Position numbers and translations under genes: made by a program. The notes under the pieces were generated by a model that saw nothing but the letters and a program-made list of their open reading frames with translations, ran no database searches and was not told where the DNA came from. Shown in pieces: positions 48,133 to 60,228 of a DNA stretch of 64,000 bases. Positions within the stretch are counted from its first letter, which is position 1; every line of letters begins with the position of its first letter. Source of the DNA: Hydractinia symbiolongicarpus (taxonomy: Eukaryota; Cnidaria; Hydrozoa; Anthoathecata; Hydractiniidae); contig NC_079879.1 in NCBI RefSeq assembly GCF_029227915.1, forward strand, positions 13,888,001 to 13,952,000, written 5' to 3'.

Positions 48133-50195
48133 AATTTAATGAAAAGTACACATAAGTTGTATCTTATTATTATTAACGTTATCTGAAAATTTGAAAGAAA
48201 TTGATACAAAGGAAGTTAAAAAATTGGAGAAAACACACTTTCGTCTCCAATAAACTGTTATAAAAACATGTTTTTTACATCCTTTTATTCCAATATTGTA
48301 AAACGATGGGGTACTTTAGGAACGCATGTACAATTGAATTATCGTTAAGGTGTATTGTGTGGCAGACAAAAAAAGCGGTAGGTAGGTGAAGTGAGGTCCT
48401 TTTCAGTCTGTTTCATCGCAACAAAGGTATCATTATGACTTTGTACAAATATATGTCAATCATCTACACTTGATAATAGTTTAAAGCCTCAACAATGTTT
48501 CTGTAGAAAGAAATGGGTTAAAAAAGACCTTTCTTTAGCTGTTGTTAGAGCTAGAAGGGGTTTACCGCGAAAAATGTAAACATTCAAAATGGTCTATAAC
48601 TATATATTTCGTTAGCTGAGAAATAGAGGGAAGTTACTGTATGTCTGTATAAGCAAGACAAAGCTCTCTTTCATTGGGATTTAGCTATATTGTACATACA
48701 TGCTCCTACAAGTCCTCTTTATACTGCCTTTGGAGCAGTACAGTTACATGTACGCTTCTCGGTATCCCTGGAAACGGGCTTGCACCATATTTGTGCCGCA
48801 TGTATAGCCAAAAAATTTAACGTATTAGCTAGCTAGTTAACTTGCTATGAGTGAACCAGGTAGGTAAAAAGTAAGATACCAGGAAGAACCCAAGTTATAG
48901 ATTATATTTCTTCTCAATTAGGTCACAAACTTAGGGATCAGGGATCATTTGTATTGAAAATATAAATGAGCGATGCGTTAAAAATGGGTTAAAGAAAAAA
49001 ATGATGTATATGACTAAATATAAAATCGAAATCAAATATAACTGGCGATCGTTCGGTCCCGCCATTATTTGTTGACAATATAATACGCATGCGTTAAGGT
49101 TCCACTTCAGGTCGAGGTTATTAATTTATGGCACCATCACTGTGTCGCTGCACTTTTGGTTCAGGTCAAATCCTTAGCCAGTTTGGTCTGAAATTTCTCA
49201 TTACCACTGCCTTTCTTCGCTTTCTTAGATCGTCACGAATATGTCAGCGCAAAGAGAGAAAAAGAAGACAGAATTTCATTAGGCTTAACTTTTACAACTA
49301 GTTAGCTACAATTTTTTTTGTTAAAGGCGTGTGTAAGAAATAAGGGCTAAAAAATAGTAAACACTGACAGGATATTTATCTGCCAGTCTGTTTTGGGGTC
49401 AAACATATGAGAATCATATGAGAGATAAAAATAAAGTCAGTATTGATTTTGTAACAATAAAAATTCAATAAATTACAGTGGGGCTATAATGCATAAATCA
49501 GAGGATGCCTCCATTTCAGGTATGTTTTTCTCAATTAAAGTGTACTTACAATTTTTTGACTGAGGTTTTCAGTTTTGCGGAAATATGACAGGGAACATTG
49601 GCATAAGGTATTCCTTGGACTTTTAATTACACCAAATGAGCTATTTGGTCTTGTTTTCTATAGCTAGCTGGCTAATTTTATAATCTTTTTGAAAATTTAT
49701 AGGCCATATATACTAGTTAATTTCAGATCTGTAGACGAAGTCTCAGAGACAAGATAGTCAATTAAACAACAGTTTTAAAAAAATTGATGCATGAAATGCT
49801 TAATACTTATAAGGTGCCATTTTAAAAGATATATACTTCAATTGAGGAGTCCTGAATTAATGCATTTTCCCTGACTGAATTATAATTAAAAAAATGAAAA
49901 TAAAATTGACTCCAACCATCTAGCAGTCATCATCATCATCCGTCATCATCGAGATTTTTTCTTTATGCTACATGGGTTGGAAAAGGTATGGTAACGAAAT
50001 ACCAATTTTAGGTGCCAACTTGCATGCTTCATTTACTCTTTTTTGCTTATTTGTGGGGGGGGGGTTCGAATAAGCAGGGGGGTACTCCGGGGAAAATTTC
50101 TTAATTTAAAGTGGGGGGCTCATAATATAATGACCTAAGGGGGTATTACGAAATTTTCTGTAAAATGGAGGGAGGGCAAAGGGAGGGGGAGGGGG

Positions 50196-50264
50196 CAACT
50201 AACTTTAAATAAACTAACAACTAACTTTAAATAAACTAACAACTAACTTTAAATAAACTAACAC
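50196..50264. repeat. Three tandem copies of a 22-bp unit
   Basis: The unit is CAACTAACTTTAAATAAACT plus AA, repeated three times almost perfectly. It lies beside G-rich stretches (50050-50195 and 50460-50530). Confidence 0.85.
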
Positions 50265-51061
50265 TAGTGAAACAACTAAAAATAAAGATAACAATGCTTT
50301 TGACATGTTTAAGGAATAAATTGTGCTGACATTTTGTTGATATTTATTATTTTTCACCTGTAAATAGTATTTGTTCTTGAGATTTGTTCCAAAAGAGAGT
50401 TGTGTTTTGATTATAAGAAAAGATGCTGCTTTGTGATATCCAAAAAACTTATTATGAGGAAGGGGGTGATAATAAAATGAGGGGGTGGGTCTCATTCTCA
50501 AATTTCAATAAAAATGGGGGGGAGGGTCATTATAAAATGATTTTAGGAGTGAAAAATTCGAAAAAGTGCAATTTGACCCCCCCCCCCTACAATTAAGCAC
50601 AAAAGAGTACAAGAAATGTATAGCTAGCCATGTTGGAATTGCTGTTTTTATCTTTAGAGAGGGATCTTGGAGAATTGTGTATTAAGAAGAGGTCAGGAAC
50701 AAAAAAAAACAGTATTTGGAAAAAATCAGTAAAGTGCAAAACTTCATTGATAAAATATATATACTTTGATCTTTGACTCCTTTGTTTTCTTACCAGGGTA
50801 TACTTCCTCTGTCATATAATATAAAAACATGCTTGCTGCATTGGGTTATTTAAGTAAAACACTTTTCGTTGTTTGTGTTGTACAACCAGACCTAAAATGT
50901 CACAATAACAATTGTAGGGGTATCCTTTAAAACACATGAGTAATAAAAGTGGGTTACAAACTTATGGAACAAAAAACCTGGTAGTAAAGCCCAAAATAAA
51001 TTTTTCAAGACATCAAAGCTATTTTTTCTTATAGGACACTTAGACAATGGTGTGTCATTAA

Positions 51062-52080
51062 GGTGACGGTATACCTTTAATGTATCAAATAATCGATTTT
51101 TTTTATTAGCTATTTATACTAAAGAAACGACGATCTTTCCAATGGTGAAACTATTTATTTATTTTTCGAAAGGGAATTTTGACTTTATCTTAACAACTAA
51201 CTTTTTTTTTTGATCGGTCTTTCACACCTCAAATTGAATAAGAGTTAGAGTGAATGTTTTAAAACTTATCATCCTCTTTAGTATAACTTTTAATTATATT
51301 TCCTTTCCGAAGAGAAATGACTATCTGAAAAAAAAACACTTTTCAGTTCTAAAAATGTATGCCATCCTGTTCTGTTTCTGCAAGTCAAAGAAAAATGTTA
51401 AAAGTTCTATTTCTATGGTATTCTCAGTCACGTCTTTGCGTATAAAAAATTTAAAAGGACAACCTTCTGAATATTCATCGCCTTGGAAGTGTGAAAGTAT
51501 CACCATCATTATGAGTACCCTTGAAAGGTGTGATATTTTTAAAAATCTTTAAAACACTTTTTCGTAGTGTTTTTTTTTTCGTATACCATCTATTACATTT
51601 CAAATCTCTTTTACAAAACTACAGAAGATCTACAAGAGAGAGTGCTACTGTGCTGAAGCCAACGTGTTTGAGCATTTTTTTTTTATTTTCAAAAAATCAA
51701 CTATTCTCTAGATATTACATCTTAAAAACGAAAGTTTAAGAAATGGCTTTTTTAGAAAAAGTAAAATAAAATAAAAACGGGGACTTTGCAGAAAATAATT
51801 TAAAAATCGTTTTTACATACATCTATCACAATTCTAAGGAACATTGAATGAGATTTGGAAACGAAGTAGTTTTGTAAATGAAGTCACTTTTTTGAAAGCA
51901 GGATGTGTTTCAAAAATGTCTCTGTACTTTTCACGAGTTAAAAAGTTTCAAATTATTTTCATACCATTTGATAGGTATTTAAAAATGCTTTTTGGTGATG
52001 TATGAATGAATAAACTTTGATTAACTATCGCTGAAAAAATCACGATTTGAAAAACCATGCTCAAAAGGTAAACCGTCACC
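51062..52080. mobile_element. TTAA-flanked MITE, about 1 kb
   Basis: TTAA at 51058-51061 and 52081-52084 flank the inverted ends GGTGACGGTATACCTTT and, in reverse complement, GGTGACGGTTTACCTTT. No transposase is recognisable. It ends 186 bp upstream of the DUF1308 ATG. Confidence 0.82.
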
Positions 52081-52265
52081 TTAAATTTCTTAGCATATGA
52101 ATGATGCTAAAAATCAAAAATTGTTGTGTGACTGACCTCTTATTCAACTGAGCAACCTTTGTTAAATTTAGAAGTTACATCATGTATGCTTTGCATAAAA
52201 CAACGGGTAAAAAGTTTTGACTAATAATTTTTCATTTCTGATGTATAAAACTTTCTTATTAAGCA

Positions 52266-53435
52266 ATGGACACAAAATTGACATCAATGATCAAAGAAGC
52301 TGAACAGCTGTGGGTGCGTTCAAAAGAATTGACGCATATTCCTGGTGCATCAAAATTGGAGCGAAAAATTAATGCTGAACTTAAATGTTTGCAAAATTTT
52401 AAGAAGGGAAAAATGAAGGATTCGTTGGAAAACCATTTAAAAAGTACAAACTTGACCAACCTTCGAGCAGTGTTAAAAGCTGTTGAAAATTCACCAGATG
52501 TGCTGTTTGTTCTAAAAAGTTTTTATTACGAAACTGAACTTGGAGGAGACCAGCTAGTTGTTGATGCTGTTGTGACTGGAGGTTATAAATGGATAAAGAT
52601 AATAGCACGCAAACCTCTTGCAGTTCATAAAATTTGGAATGGAGAAGGTCAGTATGGGGATAAAGACATAGTAGAAATTGCCAAGGAATATATTATTGCT
52701 AGTGATCAAAATCCCATTAATTATGAAATACCCAGTATTTCATTCGTATTCCCACGTGGCGTTACTAAGTCAGTTCATAATGCTTTAAAATCGACAGGTG
52801 TTTGTCCCATTGGAAGAGTTTTGCCTGACCCAGATATGCAAAATTTAACAGAATGGCAAAAACTGGCAGAGGCTGAATCCAATATGGAAGATATAACTCA
52901 GTTATTAGCAGATTTTACTGTCCCTTCAGCTAAAGTTAACCTAGATATTACAACATTGATAGTTCTAACTTCAAATATCACCAATGGTGATTGCAACTTA
53001 ACCTTTCTTGAAGATATTTTGACTAAGCAAGCGGAGGAAGAAAGAGCAGAGCCAGCTCTACCAAAGCTACAACAATACTTGGCTGGTAAAGAATTAATTT
53101 GTTGCCAAACAGCACATGATAATTTCCAGGAAATTTTAAATACGGTTGGTGGTCCTCAAGAAAAATTAAGATCTGAAGCTCTGTTTAAAACTGTTGCTAT
53201 TGTCCCTGACGAGCCCGCAGTTTATGCAATGGAATTGGAAGAAAGTGCCAGCGTCAAGTTGCGTTCGAAAATTATTTTCGGGACTGGTGAAACATTACAG
53301 GCCATAACAACAACTGCTAATACTGCTTTTGTCAGAGCTGCTTCTAACCAAGGAGTAAAATTTAGTTCTTATTTCCATCCATCAAGAGCGTTGACAGAAC
53401 AAAAACAATGCAGGGCCACTCCTTTAAAATCGTAA
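52266..53435 (+). CDS. DUF1308 (C7orf25/UPF0415) family protein, intronless
   Basis: The product of 389 residues matches the length and layout of animal C7orf25 proteins. Conserved blocks are SKLERKINAELKCLQNF, STNLTNLRAVLKAVEN, VVDAVVTGGYKWIKIIARK, IWNGEGQYGDKDIVEIAKEY, a central NLDITTLIVLTSNI and C-terminal IFGTGETLQAITTTAN, FVRAASNQGVKFS and HPSRALTEQK. The C-terminal part is the DUF1308 domain, which looks PIN-nuclease-like in outline, but the biochemical role is not established to my knowledge. The stop TAA (53433-53435) overlaps an AATAAA signal. A MITE ends just upstream. Confidence 0.92.
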   Translation: MDTKLTSMIKEAEQLWVRSKELTHIPGASKLERKINAELKCLQNFKKGKMKDSLENHLKSTNLTNLRAVLKAVENSPDVLFVLKSFYYETELGGDQLVVDAVVTGGYKWIKIIARKPLAVHKIWNGEGQYGDKDIVEIAKEYIIASDQNPINYEIPSISFVFPRGVTKSVHNALKSTGVCPIGRVLPDPDMQNLTEWQKLAEAESNMEDITQLLADFTVPSAKVNLDITTLIVLTSNITNGDCNLTFLEDILTKQAEEERAEPALPKLQQYLAGKELICCQTAHDNFQEILNTVGGPQEKLRSEALFKTVAIVPDEPAVYAMELEESASVKLRSKIIFGTGETLQAITTTANTAFVRAASNQGVKFSSYFHPSRALTEQKQCRATPLKS

Positions 53436-54171
53436 TAAAATATGTTTTGAAATCTATAAATCCAGTTTTTTGTAGCAAAAATTAATTTTGGAGTTAAAAT
53501 TTTATAATAAACGTTTGCGTTTTTTCCTGTTGTCTTGTATTACAAGTAAACTTACCGAATGCTCCTTTTTAGTATCCATAGCAACTTTAATATCGATTCA
53601 AGAAACTGCAGAAAAAAATTTACTATCTTTTCAGTAGACATGTTGACCTTTTACCTCAGTGATTTTTTAATATTCCCCCTGCCTCATTAAGCACACTTAT
53701 TAGTAACAGTTTAACCCTCCTGTTATTTCGTAACAAACATTTTTAACAACGGTATTGTTGTAGTGAGAAACGTGTTATGAATAAACAGTTTATAAAACAA
53801 AATTATCTTTAACTTTTTTCCCGCAGCGAAATTTTTAAAGTAAAAATTAAAAAAACAGGAGCGTGTATACGTAGTTTGATCGCGCGAAAATGTCGCAGTT
53901 TTTTACTTCGCTGAAGAAAAATGTCAAAAATGTGTGATTTCTTTTTTGAAAATGTTGTAGCCACCAAATAAAAAGCATTATTTTTACCGGAGAAAAGCGA
54001 AGAAAAATAAGAAATAAAATAATGATAGTTATTGCGTAAATATTAAAGTTCAACGCAGAAAAACGGCATTTTATTAAATATATTTTAGCGTATTGTGCAA
54101 TGATTTAATCAAACTACATTGGTGACAAACTGTTTTAAATGATACAGTTGAATCGACTAATTGCTTTTTTG

Positions 54172-54795
54172 CTTGGTTCTCACTATGGGCTAATGATGAC
54201 CTAGCCATAGTGCGCATGACGCGCTAAGACCTTAGCCCATAGAGTGAACGTAAAAGTACTTGCTTAGCTCACAGCTGAACTCATCGTTTTTTTTAAATCA
54301 AATTTTTTTGATATTTTTTTTCGGCTGACAGTGAGATAAGCTCACTTTCAGCAATCTTCAAAGGAAGCCGACATAAATCGTGCTCAAAGCGATTTATTTT
54401 TTTAAAAATAGTAGTATGCTTCGTTGTGAAAGGTGATTTTAAAACTAAAATGGCTGATAAAATTAAAAAATGACGTTTGAAGAAGATGAAGAAGAGTTGG
54501 CGTTCAGGGTGAAAGATTTTCCCTGCCTTTCTGACCCAAAGTCGTTTTCTTTTTCGTAATTTTGTTAATTCCTTTCTTTCCAGGCTACGTCGTCTTCTTC
54601 GAAGTAGTAACCATAACAAATCTTTCTTTCTATCTTTCTCTTTTATTCGTTCTCGCATTAGGTTAGGCTAAAAAAGAGCTAACGATGCATCGTAGTGTGA
54701 ACGTGAAACGAATACGTCAGGTACCCGCAGCTCCAAAATTGAAATCGGCTAACACATTATAGTTAGCTCATCGTTAGCCCATAGTGAGAACCAAG
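54172..54795. mobile_element. MITE with 21-bp inverted ends, about 620 bp
   Basis: The left end reads CTTGGTTCTCACTATGGGCT followed by AA. The right end is TTAGCCCATAGTGAGAACC then AAG. Subterminal TTAGCCCATAG repeats near 54230 strengthen the call. Confidence 0.82.
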
Positions 54796-55419
54796 TTTAA
54801 GAGTTTGTTGTTCGTGCATTGCCGTAGGAGGCAACTAAACTATGCTGTGGAAAAACAAATACTTTTTTCTGTTGTTATATCCTCGGCTATTTTTTACACG
54901 TCTGATCGCACAAGGCCTAGGAACTTTTTAATTGCGATCTTACCACGTCAAATAATTGCCGACGCGAAGGTACATGTTTTGAAAATATGCCGGTAATTAT
55001 CTCGGCAAATGCGAGTGCCGTCTTAAATTACAAAGGTTGTAACCGCCCTTAATCCTATGCGCTGGAGGGGGAGGGGTGATGTAGCCCCCGCTCCCTTCCC
55101 CCTTTAATTTTTTCTATACTTATATTTGCCTTCCAAAATATATCCTTTTGAAATAAAAACCATAAACTAATGTGTGACATGTTGAATGATCAGTAACTTC
55201 ACAACCTGCGTTTCAAATATAAGTCCTTTGAAAGGAGTGGTCCCACGAAATTTTCGATTTTTTTTTTTATTTGTTCTTTGGATTCTCCGCTATTCAATTA
55301 GTATAAAGTTTTTATTCTTTTTTCGAAAAATTGTTTATTGATCTTTTAATCAATGCGCAAAGATTGTCTTTTTATTAAGAACCTTTTGCTGTGACGTCAT
55401 AATTGGCGATGTTAGTTTC

Positions 55420-55455
55420 GAGAGAGAGAGAGAGATAGAGAGAGAGAGAAAGAAA
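55420..55455. repeat. GA microsatellite
   Basis: An AG dinucleotide run, interrupted by one TA, in host intergenic DNA. Confidence 0.85.
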
Positions 55456-56199
55456 AGCTTTTAAATTGTGTTATATGTACATTAGGTAGATTGTTTTTGC
55501 GAAGACAAATTATTTTTTGGGATATTCTCTGAAAAACGCAATTAAGTAGAATTATCAGAAAAAGTACTGACACTTTGTCTACGAGTTTACAAATTATGCT
55601 GCCACCCTATTGATTGATAGATAGATGGAACGTGAGAATTAATACACCCTAACCCCCTTCAGGGCTTGTTGCCTGATGATGCAAAAAAAATCATAGGATT
55701 CTAATTCCATCAATATTTATACTTTAACAGTATATATACAATTCAATTTTACCACCATAAATACATATTAATATTTCATCTAAATGATTCGCTTATAAAT
55801 ACATTTATGAGAACGAGTTTCACCTTTGTGTTTTTTTTTTTACAAAAAAGAAATAAAAAGCCAATCTTTATTAGTAATTTTAAGTCCCACGAAGGAGAGT
55901 GTTTTTAACCAACACTTGGATCTAAAAATATATTACTAGATATTTATTATGCATGACTTTTAAAGTTTATTGAAAAGGAAACTATCAATGGCAAACATAT
56001 AACTTTGACACGTTAGCAAGGAAACACTGCTACTAAGTGAAATATAGATCGATGAAAAAATTTGAAGAATGTATGAATTCTTTTACAATAAGTGCTAAAT
56101 AAATCTAAATATAAAGAAATTCCTCATGAATCAAAGGTTAATTAATGCCTGAATTTACAACAGGAGTTCTTAAAAGAAAGCTATTTATTATACAAAAAA

Positions 56200-58102
56200 T
56201 CAACGTTTTTGTGCTTTTAAAATCATCTGTGCTTTCTTTGGATCACCAACATGTTTGCTCCAACCTTCTAGAATTTCTGAATCATCACAACATGTCTTTG
56301 AAAACACTTCATTAAGATCAGCAGATCTTAAATAGCTTTGCAAATTTACCAAATTTTGTGGAATTTCATAGTCTTTGAAAAATCTTAATGCTACTCGTAA
56401 TTGATGCAACTTTGGCAATAAAATACAGTCTGGCATAGTAAACTCATTACCAGCCAAATATTGACCTGGAATTTTTTTACTGGAACCTAAGAAACTATCC
56501 AGTCGGTGTAGCTCTTCTGCTAAAAGGTTTCTTAACCTTTCTTCCGCAGCTGGATCACGATTTCGAATCCAACCAGAAAACTTTTGGAAGACTTTTTCAC
56601 CTGCTTTTAAAGCACCATGATCATCCAGTACCATTAACAGTGGATCTGGGAAGTATTTTTCAATGTGTGCTTCTATGTCAATAATGTCATCAATAGCTTT
56701 TCCATTATGAACTAAACAAGGCAGTTTCACACCAGCATAAGATTTTACAAAGAATTCTGGTTTTCTTCGTAAATCAATTGTTGTAACATTAGCTGTCACT
56801 CCCTTTAGTGCAAGAACCATCATAAATCGATGACAGTGGATGCAATCACCAAGCCCCTTTCCATCCTTTGATGCCTTTAGAAACATAAAAAAGTAGGACA
56901 TACATTAGCTGAAAAGCTTTATTTTAAAAGCCAAACATTAGACACAAGACTGATGCAAGCAATGAAATAAAACATTTTTATTCTATTATTAGGGTATACC
57001 TGATTAATAAGTAGGCAATCGAACATATGTTTTACCTAGCACATTTTTGTGTAAGGTTGTAAGGTTGCACATTTACGTTATACACATTGCAACAAATATC
57101 TTTAAGGGCTTAAGCAATACTAGATAGGCATAATATCAACACCATCTATATTTACTATTTGAACAAAGTCAACATTGTAATCACTCCTACACTGTTGAAA
57201 CTCATGATGAATTTTGTTGTTTACATTTTCAGTGGCAACTCTTGCAGGTCTGCCATTTACGTTGCAGGAAAAAATATGGTGTGCTGGGTAAAGCAAAGTA
57301 ATTATCTGACCATTACGTCACATTAAGGCATTCTTAAGACTTTAAATGAATTCAAATAAGTCAGAAGGCATAAATCTACACTTGATAACAGTTTAAATCA
57401 TCAAGTGATGTTGCTGTGAGAAGAAAACCACAGGAAAAGACCTCTCTTCACCAAATCCTAGCATCTTTTTTCTTGTCACACAAATGCAAGAGCCAAAGAG
57501 CTTACCGCTAAAAAGTAAACAAATAACATCGCACTGGAATTCATCTGTTCTTCAACAAAACCAATTATCTTTGTAAATTAAGTTTTGGAAAGAAGATATA
57601 AGAAACTGATTTAAGGAACTTTCAGGGTATGAAATATTAGAAAAAAATAAAGATGTTCAAGCTTGGGGCAAAATGTGTACAAAAACCAGGGCTTATTTTA
57701 GATTATTTTAGAAGATTTTTTAAAAATTACATGCACAGATGCTATAACCAATAGTACTTCTATGTCAATCTTTATGAAAAAGTGACAAATACCTAAAGTG
57801 TGATGGAATTTTCCTGGAAACACTGCCCGTCCTGTGGTGGTTGTTAAAAACTTTTTTTTTGAATATTAATAGTGTTGTTACCAGTAAAATCATCTCACAG
57901 CTGATAATATAAAACAGAAGTAGTTAATGTTTATAGCTGGCTATCTAGTTGATTGCCTGACTTTTCCTTTTCTAATTGTTGACTAGGCTAGCTAACTAGC
58001 AAGCTAGCTGTCTGTTTAGCTAAGAAAAAAATTAAATTTAAATAATGAAGAAGAATTCACCTTGACAAAAAGTTCAAGCTCGTAGCCAGGATCATGCTCC
58101 AT
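56200..58102 (-). CDS. CLIC: CLIC family protein (chloride intracellular channel), two exons
   Basis: Exon 1 (58061-58102) encodes MEHDPGYELELFVK and ends in a GTGAAT donor. Exon 2 (56200-56874) continues in phase 0 as ASKDGKGLGDC, giving 238 residues. The N-terminal thioredoxin-like domain has DCIHCHRFMMVLALKGV at 24-40, then VTTIDLRRKP and KLPCLVHNG. The C-terminal helical GST-like domain includes WIRNRDPAAEERL, LHRLDSFLGSS, FTMPDCILLPKLHQLRV and IPQNLVNLQSYL. CLIC proteins switch between a soluble glutathione-transferase-fold form and a membrane form. The active site here is CIHC with two cysteines (25 and 28), unlike the single cysteine of vertebrate CLICs. Confidence 0.93.
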
Positions 58103-58433
58103 TGTGTTTCTCTTTCTTGTTACTTAATTCACATATAGATTCTATCAAAAAATTTATATTTTTACATGTAAATGAAATATTCTTCACATTCGACTCTATC
58201 AAATCGGATTGAAAACATTCAACACCTTGAAGAAATAATTCGGTACGGAGCCATGACAAACTCTTCTCACGAATGTACTCTCCATCTTGGTGTTTATTGG
58301 GGAAAAACTTTTCGCGAGAATTCATTTTCGCAATTATTGATTTCCCGTCATGCAAGTTTCAATTAAGTGTCAAAACGCGAAGAATTAATTGAAGTAACGA
58401 CGAAACATCATTTTCACAGTTTATTGGATAAAA
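58103..58433. other. Divergent 5' region between CLIC and the zinc-finger fragment
   Basis: 330 bp between oppositely oriented starts (58102 minus, 58434 plus). No clear motif was seen. Confidence 0.3.
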
Positions 58434-58660
58434 ATGGTTAAAAGAGGTCATAAGCAACCATCGTCATCGAATTCAAAAATTGATAGTGTTGAGCAGAGTC
58501 AAGAGACTTTTCCGTGTATGAAATGTCACCGAAAGTTTAAAACATATAGAGGTTTGGTACAGCACTTGAAGTTTTGTAAAGTGTTGACACAGAACACAAC
58601 ACAACAGGATACAAATCAACAACGTAACGTTCCCAAAGACGCAACTTCATCTCAACATCC
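58434..58660 (+). CDS. C2H2 zinc-finger N-terminal fragment leading into a minisatellite
   Basis: ATG 58434 opens MVKRGHKQPSSSNSKIDS and a single finger CMKCHRKFKTYRGLVQHLKF ending in C (C2HC type). A Gln/Thr-rich stretch (TQNTTQQDTNQQ) follows. The finger type is common near the start of cnidarian retrotransposon polyproteins. After residue 75 the frame enters the minisatellite and no domain is seen. It is probably the 5' remnant of a retroelement gene; expression is uncertain. Confidence 0.4.
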
Positions 58661-58662
58661 AG

Positions 58663-59745
58663 TCCTTCGTTGTTTTCTTTTCTCTCTTTTTTTTACAATA
58701 GTCCTTCGTTGTTTTCCTTTCTCACAATTGTTTACAACTGTCCTTCGTTGTTTTCTTTTCTCTCTCTTTTTTTTACAACTGTCCTTCGTTGTTTTCTTTT
58801 CTCTCTTTTTTTTACAACAGTCCTTCGTTGTTTTCTTTTCTCTCTCTTTTTTTTACAACTGTCCTTCGTTGTTTTCTTTTCTCTCTTTTTTTTACAACAG
58901 TCCTTCGTTGTTTTCTTTTCTCTCTCTTTTTTTTACAACTGTCCTTCGTTGTTTTCTTTTCTCTCTTTTTTTTACAACAGTCCTTCGTTGTTTTCTTTTC
59001 TCTCTTTTTTTTTACAACAGTCCTTCGTTGTTTTCCTTTCTCACAATTTTTTACAACTGTCCTTCGTTGTTTTCTTTTCTCTCTTTTTTTTACAACTGTC
59101 CTTCGTTGTTTTCTTTTCTCTCTTTTTTTTTACAACTGTTCTTCGTTGTTTTCCTTTCTCACAATTTTTTACAACTGTCCTTCGTTGTTTTCTTTTCTCT
59201 CTTTTTTTTACAACAGTCCTTCGTTGTTTTCTTTTCTCTCTCTTTTTACAACAGTCCTTCGTTGTTTTCTTTTCTCTCTCTTTTTTACAACAGTCCTTCG
59301 TTGTTTTCTTTTCTCTCTTTTCTTTTACAACTTCGTTGTTTTCTTTTCTCTCTTTTTTTTTACAACTGTCCTTCGTTGTTTTCCTTTCTCACAATTTTTA
59401 CAACTGTCCTTCGTTGTTTTCCTTTCTCACAATTTTTTACAACAGTCCTTCGTTGTTTTCTTTTCTCTCTCTTTTTACAACAGTCCTTCGTTGTTTTCTT
59501 TTCTCTCTCTTTTTACAACAGTCCTTCGTTGTTTTCTTTTCTCTCTTTTTTTTACAACTGTCCTTCGTTGTTTTCTTTTCTCTCTTTTTTTTTACAACAG
59601 TCCTTCGTTGTTTTCTTTTCTCTCTTTTTTTTACAACTGTCCTTCGTTGTTTTCTTTTCTCTCTTTTTTTTACAACTGTCCTTCGTTGTTTTCTTTTCTC
59701 TCTCTTTTTACAACAGTCCTTCGCTGTTTTCTTTTCTCTCTCTTT
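58663..59745. repeat. Minisatellite, about 28 copies of a 39-41-bp pyrimidine-rich unit
   Basis: The unit is GTCCTTCGTTGTTTTC, TTTTCTCTC, a T run of 5-9, then ACAACT or ACAACAG. A variant unit has CCTTTCTCACAATTTTTTAC instead and is interspersed (near 58705, 59020, 59140, 59375, 59415). The array decays into degenerate units up to about 59870. All three plus-strand frames are open for 360-480 codons because the unit carries almost no plus-strand stops. Those frames are not evidence of protein. Confidence 0.95.
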
Positions 59746-60228
59746 GTTTCCTTTCTCTCTTTTTTATTACAACTTTTGTTGCTTCCTTTATCTCTCTTTT
59801 TTGCGACTTTTGTATTTTCCTTTATCTCTCTTTTTTACAACTTCTCATTGTTTCATTTCTCTCTTTTTTAAAACTATTCGTGTAAAATTGCCCTTATCTC
59901 ATGAGTACGCACACACCACAAAACAAAGGCTGACAAAGGCAGCCCAGCATCCCCAAATTTCCCCAAATTCTTAAGCCCTACCACTTGCTAATGTTTACAA
60001 TGTTCTAAAGAACATTATTTATAGTGACATAAAAAATAAAAATTCGTATATGGGAGTGAAGATAACAGTTTTCACAAACATCAACCAGGGCACAAATGGA
60101 ACCCCGTCCTAAATATATGTACAACTTCCTTACAGGTACATTAACATAACAATGACACCCATAACGTCTAAATATAACTACAACAGCATCAGGGAAATGC
60201 CACACAAAAACAAATATATATCCCAATG

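Larger units (their letters stand above)
45983..52265. other. Long intergenic region between the TACC and DUF1308 genes
   Basis: No supported protein gene. It holds the SINE (47785-48132), a 22-bp triplet repeat (50196-50264) and a TTAA-flanked MITE (51062-52080). A sequence near 48470-48590 resembles one near 57370-57530, so further dispersed repeats are present. An open frame at 47588-47869 (minus) starts inside the SINE body and is not trusted. Confidence 0.5.
53436..56199. other. Intergenic region between DUF1308 and CLIC genes
   Basis: No supported gene. It contains the MITE at 54172-54795 and a GA microsatellite at 55420-55455. Minus-strand open frames within 54293-54658 lie inside the MITE and show no family. 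Confidence 0.5.

Noticed and set aside
58670-59974. Long overlapping plus-strand ORFs rich in Phe, Leu and Ser
   Set aside because: They are the same minisatellite read in three frames; the pyrimidine-rich unit has almost no stops. Beyond the first 75 residues there is no domain.
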